Shown here in pieces: positions 1 through 5,233 of a stretch of 5,233 nt of DNA; within the stretch, counting starts at the first letter, position 1, and every line of letters begins with the position of its first letter. Below the pieces are notes generated by a model. The model was not told the origin of the DNA. It searched no databases and worked only from the letters and a program-made list of their open reading frames with translations. A program made the translations under genes and the position numbers. The stretch is from Chloroflexota bacterium (lineage in GTDB: Bacteria > Chloroflexota > Ktedonobacteria > Ktedonobacterales > Ktedonobacteraceae), in contig CADDZH010000179.1 of assembly GCA_902812455.1 (NCBI GenBank), positions 1 through 5,233 of the forward strand, given 5' to 3'.

Positions 1-1152
1 ACCGATGAGCCTGTGAGCGAGATCGACGCTGCCGGGCTGCTGGTCACGCCGACCTATGTCAACGGGCACATTCACCTCGACAAGTGCTTCCTCCAGGAAC
101 AGATGCGTCCAAACACAGACTCCACCTTCGGCGAATGTCTCGAACTGACCTGGGAGCATAAAGCTCGCTATACCACCGAGGATATCCTGGCTCGCGCCGG
201 GCGGGCCATCGAAGAAGGGATCGCCAACGGCACCACCGTCTTTCGCGCCTTCGCCGATGTGGATAGCATCGGCAGGCTGCGTGGGCTGGAGGGTTTGCTG
301 GCCCTGCGCGAGCGCTGGCGCGACGTAGTGCATATCGAGGTGGTGGCTTTCCCGCAAGAAGGCATCCTGCGCGATCCCGGCACAGCAGACCTCCTGGAGG
401 AGGCCCTGCGCCTGGGAGCCGATGTGGTGGGAGGTCTGCCCTGGTTTGAACGGCTCGACGAGGAGGCGCGAGCGCATATCGACCTGTGCTTTGAACTGGC
501 CCAGCGCTACGACAAGGACATCCATATGCTGGTGGATGATACCGATAATCCCTTAAGCCGCTCGCTGGAATACCTGGCCGTCAAGACGCTGCGCGAAGGC
601 TATCAGGGGCGGGTGGCGGCCAGCCACTGCGGGGCACTCTCCGCCTACAACGAGGTACATGCCCATAAGGTGATGGACCTGCTCCACGAGGCCCAGGTCA
701 GCATCAGTAGCAATGCGCATATCAGCCTGGTGGTGCAGGGCCGCTACGATCAGGAACCCATTCGTCGTGGCATCACGCGCGTCAAGCAGCTCTGGCAGCA
801 CGGCGTCAACGTCTTTTCCTCCCAGGACGACGTAGCCGACCCCTTCTATCCCTTTGGGCGCAATGACCAGCAGGAAGTGCTGGCCTACCTCTGCCATACC
901 GCCCAGATGACGGCACCCAGCGAGATCGAGGCCGCTTTCGAGTTCGTCACCGCCAATGCGGCCCGCGCTCTGCGCTTGCCGGATTACGGTCTCGAACCTG
1001 GCTGCCTGGCCGACCTCAATGTGCTGGCCGCTTCCACCGTGCGTGAGGTGCTGCGCCTCGGGCAGCCGCCCAGGTGGGTGCTTCGTCATGGCAAGGTGCT
1101 GGCCACCAACCATCTCGAGCGAACGAGAGAGCAGCACATTTCTCCAAGGTGA
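1..1152 (+). CDS. Cytosine-deaminase-like amidohydrolase, 5'-partial
   Basis: Metal-dependent hydrolase of the amidohydrolase superfamily, closest by eye to bacterial cytosine deaminase (CodA) and its relatives, which remove amino groups from cytosine or similar N-heterocycles in the cytoplasm. A GTG at 13 could be read as a start, but the frame is open to base 1 and only 18 residues would precede the HxH motif, against about 60 in CodA, so the true start lies upstream. Numbering from that GTG: GHIHLDK (18-24) gives metal ligands H19 and H21; VAFPQEGI (111-118) carries Q115, matching the substrate-contacting Gln of CodA; ASHC (203-206) gives H205; QGRYD and RRGITRVK (242-258) match CodA; QDDVADPFYPFG (271-282) gives metal ligand D272. 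The C-terminal GLEPGCLADLNVL and VLRHGKVL are typical of the family. Odd points: the usual HxDE segment reads LVDDTDNP (173-180), so the third histidine is shifted or lost (H171 lies two residues earlier) and the Glu is Asp; the His before the DD pair is Gln. Family is sure, substrate is not; cytosine itself is doubtful. Confidence 0.9.
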   Translation, partial: TDEPVSEIDAAGLLVTPTYVNGHIHLDKCFLQEQMRPNTDSTFGECLELTWEHKARYTTEDILARAGRAIEEGIANGTTVFRAFADVDSIGRLRGLEGLLALRERWRDVVHIEVVAFPQEGILRDPGTADLLEEALRLGADVVGGLPWFERLDEEARAHIDLCFELAQRYDKDIHMLVDDTDNPLSRSLEYLAVKTLREGYQGRVAASHCGALSAYNEVHAHKVMDLLHEAQVSISSNAHISLVVQGRYDQEPIRRGITRVKQLWQHGVNVFSSQDDVADPFYPFGRNDQQEVLAYLCHTAQMTAPSEIEAAFEFVTANAARALRLPDYGLEPGCLADLNVLAASTVREVLRLGQPPRWVLRHGKVLATNHLERTREQHISPR

Positions 1153-1169
1153 TATCCTGAAGGAGAACC

Positions 1170-1250
1170 AGGACAGGGGCAAGCCCTGTCCCTACTCTGG
1201 ACGGTGCAACCCGATTCGTCCAGGGTAGGGACACCCCTTGTGGGTGTCCT
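1170..1250. repeat. Three-hairpin palindromic repeat element
   Basis: An 81-bp intergenic block made of three adjoining inverted repeats. Hairpin 1 pairs GGACAGGG (1171-1178) with CCCTGTCC (1184-1191) around a 5-nt loop. Hairpin 2 pairs the 14-mers 1190-1203 and 1217-1230 with a single T-G wobble around a 13-nt loop. Hairpin 3 pairs GGACACCC (1229-1236) with GGGTGTCC (1242-1249) around a 5-nt loop. The outer 26-mers (1170-1195 and the reverse complement of 1225-1250) are themselves inverted copies: they share AGGACA at one end and TGTCCCTAC at the other, and only the inner 11 bases differ. This looks like a miniature, non-coding dispersed repeat of the REP/MITE kind. No T-tract follows, so it is not a standard intrinsic terminator, although the transcript could fold strongly downstream of the amidohydrolase gene. 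Dispersal elsewhere in the genome cannot be seen from this window. Confidence 0.75.
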
Positions 1251-1305
1251 ACTAAGAGCAGGGTCTGCATGAAGAAGAAGCCTGCTTGTAGGAGAGGGAG
1301 ATTCC

Positions 1306-1317
1306 CGCTACGTAGCG
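1306..1317. promoter_or_regulatory. 12-bp perfect palindrome, possible operator
   Basis: CGCTACGTAGCG is a perfect 12-bp inverted repeat 38 bases upstream of the start of the SHMT-like gene, where an operator would be expected. No convincing -35/-10 pair can be placed around it, and no regulator gene is in the window. It may equally be chance. Confidence 0.25.
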
Positions 1318-1342
1318 TTACTCATCCATAAGCAAAGACCGA

Positions 1343-1348
1343 GAGGAG
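1343..1348 (+). promoter_or_regulatory. Ribosome binding site of the SHMT-like gene
   Basis: GAGGAG ends seven bases before the ATG at 1356. This spacing supports that ATG as the start even though it gives a longer N-terminal extension than ordinary SHMT has. Confidence 0.7.
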
Positions 1349-1355
1349 CTTCCGA

Positions 1356-2732
1356 ATGCAAGATACACATCGTCCATCTGACCAGAGAGAAGTGCATGAC
1401 CCGGCCATCCTTGCCAGCGCCAGAGCACTTCTGGACGCCTGCCGCACACCGCAGGAGATGGGGCAAGCCGTGCTAGCGGCTGTAGCGCGCAATGAGACGT
1501 GGCGCGGCCAGCAGTGTCTGAACCTGCTCGCCCCTGAAGCGCCCACCAGCCCGACCGTGAGAGCGCTACTCTCTTCCGAAGTGGGAACGCGCGCCGCCGA
1601 GGGCCATATCGGCCCCGTAAACCGCTGGTTTGCCGGCACGCGCTACATTGACGAGATCGAGGCGCTGTGCGTCGAACTCTTGAAGCACGTCTTTCAGGCC
1701 CGCTATGCCGACCACCGCCTGGTGGCCAGCATGATCGGCAACCTGGCCGTCTATACGGCCCTCACTGAGCCTGGCGATATCATCATGAGTCTCGCGCAGC
1801 CCTTTGGGGGCCATTCCAGCAATCGCGCGGATGGGCCTGCCGGCGTGCGCGGTCTGAAGATCGTAGATATCCCCTTCGATCCGGTCGAACTGGAAGTCGA
1901 TCTCGACCTCTTCCGCAAAGTGGCCCCGCTGGTGCGCCCCAAGCTGGTGGCGCTGGGGGCCTCCATGACGCTCTTTCCCTTTCCCCTGCAAGCCATGCAT
2001 GATATTGTCTCGCAATGGGGAGGGCGTATTTTCTTTGATGGCGCCCATCAGTTGGGCCTCGTAGCAGGCGGGCAATTCCAGGACCCCTTGCGCGAAGGAG
2101 CAGCGGTGCTGACCGGCTCGGCAGGCAAGACCTTCAGCGGCCCCCAGAGCGGGATCATCGTCTGGGACGATCCCAAGCTGACCGTACCGCTCACCCACGC
2201 TATCTTTCCCGTCCTGGCTGCTACCCACCAGGTCAACCGCGTGGCGGCTCTGGCCGTCTCCGCCGCTGAGATGCTGGCCTTTGGCCAGGTCTACATGGCC
2301 CAGATTGTGTCCAATGCCAGAGCGCTGGGTGCCGCCCTCGACCGGCGTGGCATCCCCATCCTGGGAGCGCACAAAGGTTTCACCACCACCCAGCAAGTGA
2401 TCGCCGATGTGCGCCAGTTCGGCGGGGGCTTGCCGGTGGCCGAGCTGCTGGCCGAGGCCAATATCATCACCAACAAGAACCTCATTCCTACCGATAAGCC
2501 GGAAGACTGGGATCGCCCAGGTGGACTACGCATGGGCACCACTGAGGTAACCCGGCTGGGCATGAGCGAAGCCGAGATGGACAGCATCGCCGATTTCATC
2601 GCCCGCGTCCTGGTCGAGCGGGTAGCGCCAGCAGAGGTGCGAGAGGAGATCAGAGCCTTCCGGCAGCCCTACCAGACGCTCTACTACTGCTTCGAGCATG
2701 GGTTGCCAAAGCAGAGAGCAGGCGGAGCTTGA
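1356..2732 (+). CDS. SHMT-family PLP enzyme, divergent
   Basis: 458-residue pyridoxal-phosphate enzyme of fold type I, related to serine hydroxymethyltransferase (GlyA, about 415-430 residues) but with a roughly 45-residue longer N-terminus. Visible motifs: AAEG (80-83) with E82 at the proton-shuttle Glu; GTRYIDEIE (94-102), matching the SHMT segment that follows the substrate loop; FGGH (150-153) with H153 at the ring-stacking His; FFDGAHQLGLVAGG (226-239) with D228 for the pyridine nitrogen and H231; GSAGKTFSGP (254-263) with K258 as the Schiff-base lysine; LRMGTTEVTRLG (391-402) with R392 for the substrate carboxylate. So it should bind PLP and an alpha-amino acid. Departures: the residue before the lysine is Gly, not His; GPRGG is GPQSG; the Tyr before AEG is Ala; the YY of the substrate loop is WF. 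These suggest a folate-independent aldolase, transaldolase or related reaction and argue against a housekeeping GlyA, but this is inference. It stands alone between spacers of about 200 and 175 bp. Confidence 0.88.
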   Translation: MQDTHRPSDQREVHDPAILASARALLDACRTPQEMGQAVLAAVARNETWRGQQCLNLLAPEAPTSPTVRALLSSEVGTRAAEGHIGPVNRWFAGTRYIDEIEALCVELLKHVFQARYADHRLVASMIGNLAVYTALTEPGDIIMSLAQPFGGHSSNRADGPAGVRGLKIVDIPFDPVELEVDLDLFRKVAPLVRPKLVALGASMTLFPFPLQAMHDIVSQWGGRIFFDGAHQLGLVAGGQFQDPLREGAAVLTGSAGKTFSGPQSGIIVWDDPKLTVPLTHAIFPVLAATHQVNRVAALAVSAAEMLAFGQVYMAQIVSNARALGAALDRRGIPILGAHKGFTTTQQVIADVRQFGGGLPVAELLAEANIITNKNLIPTDKPEDWDRPGGLRMGTTEVTRLGMSEAEMDSIADFIARVLVERVAPAEVREEIRAFRQPYQTLYYCFEHGLPKQRAGGA

Positions 2733-2832
2733 TGGAGCGCTGGCTGCTCTGGTGGAGTGATTCTGAATGAAGAGGCTTTTCAAAGCTCAACTTATAGATG
2801 CCTCTACAAGCTGCACCATAAATGAGATGGGA

Positions 2833-2862
2833 TTGCCTTGTGCCTTATACTGAGCTTATCAT
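2833..2862 (+). promoter_or_regulatory. Candidate sigma-70-type promoter for the SDR gene
   Basis: TTGCCT (2833-2838) and TATCAT (2857-2862, five of six matches to TATAAT) are separated by 18 bases in the AT-richer spacer, 45 bases before the SDR start. The spacing and -10 match are reasonable, and the 175-bp gap after the previous gene makes an own promoter plausible. This is a motif match only. Confidence 0.35.
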
Positions 2863-2907
2863 ATGAAACCAGTTGGATGAAAGCTGCATGAAGAAGGGCA
2901 AGCGTGT

Positions 2908-3750
2908 ATGATTCGTTTTGATGAGCAGGTCGCAGTTGTAACCGGCAGCGGGCGCGGGCTAGGCGAGGCGTATGCCAGGTTGCTCGCCGCAAGGGGAGCC
3001 AGTGTGGTGGTGCATGACGCTGGCGTCACCCTGGATGGCCAGGGCTTCGATCCGGCTCCTGCTGATAACGTGGTGTGGAGCATTACCGAAGCTGGCGGCA
3101 AGGCTGTTCCCTCTTACGAGAATATCGAAACGCGCCAGGGCTGCCAGCGCGTGATCGAGGCGGCGCTTGCGCATTTTGGCCGGCTGGATATCCTGGTAAG
3201 TAACGCCGGCTGGATCGCGCGCACCCCACTTGAGGAGCTAGCACCCGAAGAAGTAGAGCGTACTCTGGCGATCCAGATTGCCGCGCCTCTGTGGTTAGCC
3301 CAGGCGGCTTTTCCTATAATGAAGAGGCAGCAGTATGGTCGCGTGGTCTTGACGACCTCTGGCCGCGCGCTGTGGGCCGAGTATGCCCAACCAGAATTGA
3401 TTGGCTATGCGATTGGCAAGGCTGCCCAGATCGGCTTGATGAACGCGCTGGCCGCCAGCGGAGCCAGTGCGGGCATTCATGTCAATTGCATCTCGCCGGT
3501 TGCCGCCACCCGCATGTATAGCCAGAGCGTGACACCTGGCACACTCCGGCCCGAGCAGGCCGCCCCGGCTGTAGCGTTTCTGGCTTCACGCCAATGCCAG
3601 GTGTCCGGCATCATTGTGCGGGCCGCTGATGGGCAGTTCTCCCTGATGCGCTGGCAGGTTGGTCCCGAGATCGATTTTGGCATGAAGCCAGCTACGCCCG
3701 AAGACATTGCCGAGCAATGGGAACGGCTTTGGGCATTTCCTGCCTCATAA
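2908..3750 (+). CDS. SDR oxidoreductase, MFE-2-like hydroxyacyl-CoA dehydrogenase type
   Basis: 280-residue short-chain dehydrogenase/reductase, expected to oxidise or reduce a secondary alcohol/ketone with NAD(H) in the cytoplasm. Motifs: Rossmann glycine motif TGSGRGLG (12-19); D37 at the end of beta-2 in VVVHD, which favours NAD over NADP; LVSNAG (96-101); catalytic S151 in LTTSG; Y167 and K171 in YAIGK. The classical fourth tetrad residue, Asn after helix 4, appears as Q123. The AD-V-I-AGGKAV segment (52-67), YGRVVLTTSG and the long C-terminal part, with LMRWQVG and a TPEDIAEQWERL ending (263-274), resemble the (3R)-hydroxyacyl-CoA dehydrogenase domain of peroxisomal MFE-2 (HSD17B4) more than FabG. 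Here it is a free-standing protein without hydratase or sterol-carrier domains. A purine-rich AAGAAGGG ends nine bases before the ATG. The substrate could be a hydroxyacyl-CoA or, given the kinase downstream, a polyol or sugar-derived alcohol; the sequence does not decide. Confidence 0.9.
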   Translation: MIRFDEQVAVVTGSGRGLGEAYARLLAARGASVVVHDAGVTLDGQGFDPAPADNVVWSITEAGGKAVPSYENIETRQGCQRVIEAALAHFGRLDILVSNAGWIARTPLEELAPEEVERTLAIQIAAPLWLAQAAFPIMKRQQYGRVVLTTSGRALWAEYAQPELIGYAIGKAAQIGLMNALAASGASAGIHVNCISPVAATRMYSQSVTPGTLRPEQAAPAVAFLASRQCQVSGIIVRAADGQFSLMRWQVGPEIDFGMKPATPEDIAEQWERLWAFPAS

Positions 3751-4006
3751 CCTCCAGTATAGAGAAGCTACAGCCAGAGTGGCGAGTGTGGATGAGAGCG
3801 AAACGGCCGTTGGGTTTGGTAGTCAAAGCGAGCAGCATGGAGGCCAGGTCTGTCTATCGAGGCTCCTTGTGAGGCGAGGGCGCCTTCACGCCGCTCATGA
3901 TGATGGATGTGATGCCATCGATCTAGCCCGGCATGCACGTGAGTTTATCGATGCTGGACTGCGCGGTGCACAGGTTGCACCAATGGAAGCGTGAGGAGTC
4001 AGGCAG
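3751..4006 (+). other. Spacer with weak reading frame, possible gene remnant
   Basis: A 256-bp spacer between the SDR and kinase genes. One frame stays open through it up to the TGA at 3992-3994. The ATG of that frame (3707) would overlap the SDR gene by 44 bases, and a GTG at 3779 would give 71 codons; neither has a good ribosome binding site. The predicted C-terminal part has a helix-like, charged stretch (CDAIDLARHAREFIDAGL) but I recognise no family. Either it is a small hypothetical gene, a decayed tail of a former gene, or a chance frame in high-GC DNA. No terminator with a T-tract is visible after the SDR stop, and no convincing promoter for the kinase. Confidence 0.25.
3993..3998 (+). 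promoter_or_regulatory. Ribosome binding site of the kinase gene
   Basis: GAGGAG lies eight bases before the ATG at 4007 and fixes that start over the in-frame ATG at 4013. It overlaps the stop codon of the doubtful frame in the spacer, an arrangement that would allow translational coupling if that frame were real. Confidence 0.7.
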
Positions 4007-5233
4007 ATGGCAATGCTCGGCATTGACCTGGGCACGAGTTCGGTCAAGGTCATCGTTCTGGACACGCAGGGACGCACCTTGAGCACGAGCAAAGCGGACT
4101 ACGAAGTCATGGCTCCACGACCCGGCTGGGCTGAAAGTGATCCCACAGAGTGGTGGTCTGCCACCGTTTCCGCCGTGCAAGCCGCGCTGGCGCAGGCCCC
4201 AGCGGCCAGGATCACGGCGATGGGCCTCTCCGGTCAGATGCATGGGGTCGTCCTGGCGGATAAAGAGGGAAAGCCAACCGGGCCAGCCCTGCTGTGGGCT
4301 GACACGCGAGCAGAGGGGGAACTTGCGCGATACCGTGCACTCGCTCCCTCCCTGCTGGAGCGCCTGGCCAATCCGCTCGTCCCCGGGATGGCCGGCCCGC
4401 TCTTATGCTGGCTGGCCGATCACGCAGCATCGTCCTACCAGGCGGCCCGCTGGGCGCTGCAACCGAAGGATTGGCTCCGGCCTCACCTGACCGGTGTCGT
4501 CGCCACGGACAAGAGCGATGCCTCGGCCACGCTGCTCTACGACCTGCCCGCCGATCGCTGGGCGGACGAGGTAATCGCTGCCCTGGGGTTGAAGCGGGAG
4601 CTGTTTGCCCCGATCTTCCCCTCTGGCGCGGTCGCCGGGAGGCTCTCCGCCCAGGCTGCCCAAGCGCTCGGCCTCCCAACAGGGCTGCCGGTGGCCACGG
4701 GCGCAGCAGATACCGCCGCCGCAGCGCTGGGGACTGGCTTACTGACGCCAGGTCCCATCCAGTTGACGCTGGGGACCGGCGCCCAGATCGTGCAGCTCTG
4801 TTCGGAACCAGAAGCCGATCCCACACGGCGCACCCACCTCTATCGGGCCGCAGATGGGGCTAACTGGTACAGGATGGCGGCGGTCCAAAACGCTGGACTT
4901 GTGCTCGATTGGGTTCGCCGGCGACTTTGTGCCAGGTGGGAGGAGGTCTACGCAAGCGCGGATCTGGTGCCACCTGGCGCCGAAGGGCTGACATTTCTCC
5001 CCTCCCTGACGAGAGAGCGCCCGCACCACCCGAACCCTCACGCTCGCGGGGCCTTCCTCGGCCTGCAGATCAACCACCAGCGGGAGCACCTGCTGCATGC
5101 CGCGCTTGAAGGAGTAGCCTTGGGCATTCGCCTTGCTCTTGAGGCGCTCCCTGAAGCGAGCAAGGCCAGCAGTTTGCGGCTGGCCGGGGGCGGGAGCGTG
5201 CATCCCGCCTGGCGTCAGATGCTCGCCGATATC
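4007..5233 (+). CDS. xylB: Xylulokinase-like FGGY sugar kinase, 3'-partial
   Basis: ATP-dependent kinase of the FGGY family, most like D-xylulose kinase, which makes D-xylulose 5-phosphate for the pentose phosphate pathway. The frame is open from the ATG to the window edge, giving 409 complete codons of an expected 480-500. Motifs: IDLGTSSVK (6-14), the phosphate-1 loop with D7; GLSGQMHG (73-80), the Met-His pair typical of XylB; LLWADTRAE (95-103); QPKDWLRPHLTG (152-163); ATDKSDASATLLYD (166-179); ATGAADTAAAALGTG (230-244) with D235 as the catalytic base; LTLGTGAQI (253-261), where most relatives have GTS; TFLPSLTRERPHHP (329-342), matching the XylB FLPYLSGERTPH region; LRLAGGGSVHPAWRQMLADI (390-409), the adenine-binding GGG motif, right at the edge. 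The missing part is the last 75-90 residues. Specificity for xylulose rests on the QMHG match; another ketose or polyol is possible. No xylose isomerase gene is in the window, so the ketose may come from the SDR or from elsewhere. Confidence 0.92.
   Translation, partial: MAMLGIDLGTSSVKVIVLDTQGRTLSTSKADYEVMAPRPGWAESDPTEWWSATVSAVQAALAQAPAARITAMGLSGQMHGVVLADKEGKPTGPALLWADTRAEGELARYRALAPSLLERLANPLVPGMAGPLLCWLADHAASSYQAARWALQPKDWLRPHLTGVVATDKSDASATLLYDLPADRWADEVIAALGLKRELFAPIFPSGAVAGRLSAQAAQALGLPTGLPVATGAADTAAAALGTGLLTPGPIQLTLGTGAQIVQLCSEPEADPTRRTHLYRAADGANWYRMAAVQNAGLVLDWVRRRLCARWEEVYASADLVPPGAEGLTFLPSLTRERPHHPNPHARGAFLGLQINHQREHLLHAALEGVALGIRLALEALPEASKASSLRLAGGGSVHPAWRQMLADI

Noticed and set aside
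13..15. GTG as the true start of the amidohydrolase
   Set aside because: The frame continues to the window edge, the upstream codons fit the family's usual sequence before the HxH motif, and no ribosome binding site is seen in the twelve bases before it.
553..1182. Open frame on the - strand (209 codons)
   Set aside because: It is antisense to the amidohydrolase core, including its conserved metal-site region, and resembles no family.
1171..1249. Intrinsic terminator or CRISPR-like repeat
   Set aside because: The hairpins are strong but no T-tract follows, and there are no regularly spaced identical direct repeats with unique spacers.
1566..2396. Long open frame on the - strand (276 codons)
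   Set aside because: It is antisense to the SHMT-like gene, has no recognisable motif, and mirrors its codon bias.
3802..3811. 10-bp palindrome AACGGCCGTT
   Set aside because: It is short and GC-rich, of a kind expected by chance, and far from any start codon.
3965..3981. Small hairpin GGTGCA / TGCACC before the kinase ribosome binding site
   Set aside because: The stem is only 6 bp with a 5-nt loop, and it does not cover the ribosome binding site. It is too weak to call a riboswitch or regulatory structure.
4212..4826. Long open frame on the - strand (204 codons)
   Set aside because: It lies entirely opposite the xylulokinase-like gene, whose motifs are unmistakable. The predicted product is Arg/Pro/Ala-rich and low in complexity, typical of antisense frames in high-GC DNA.

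Overview
The window is high-GC bacterial DNA. It holds four substantial genes, all on the + strand, plus short spacers. The first gene runs in from the left edge and the last runs off the right edge, so both are partial. Gene families and codon use suggest a heterotrophic bacterium. The spacer at 1153-1355 carries a compact element built of GTAGGG-ended inverted repeats, of a kind I associate with Chloroflexota of the Ktedonobacteria type. That assignment is an inference and not certain; no rRNA or marker gene is present.

Layout: (1) 1-1152, C-terminal nine-tenths of a cytosine-deaminase-like amidohydrolase with altered metal-site motifs. (2) 1153-1355, spacer with a three-hairpin palindromic repeat (1170-1250), a 12-bp perfect palindrome (1306-1317) and a good ribosome binding site. 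(3) 1356-2732, a PLP-dependent enzyme of the serine hydroxymethyltransferase (SHMT) family that departs from true SHMT at several active-site positions. (4) 2733-2907, AT-richer spacer with a plausible sigma-70-type promoter. (5) 2908-3750, a short-chain dehydrogenase resembling the (3R)-hydroxyacyl-CoA dehydrogenase part of peroxisomal MFE-2. (6) 3751-4006, spacer with a weak, unrecognised reading frame that may be a gene remnant. (7) 4007-5233, the first 409 codons of a xylulokinase-like FGGY sugar kinase, with a strong ribosome binding site.

How they may work together: a deaminase/amidohydrolase, a PLP carbon-carbon lyase or transferase, an NAD-type alcohol dehydrogenase and a ketose kinase in one direction look like a catabolic locus for a nitrogen-containing or sugar-derived small molecule. 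Spacers of about 175-256 bp separate the genes, so they need not be one tight operon. I do not recognise a described pathway with this gene set. No transposase, CRISPR array, tRNA, rRNA or phage gene is visible.
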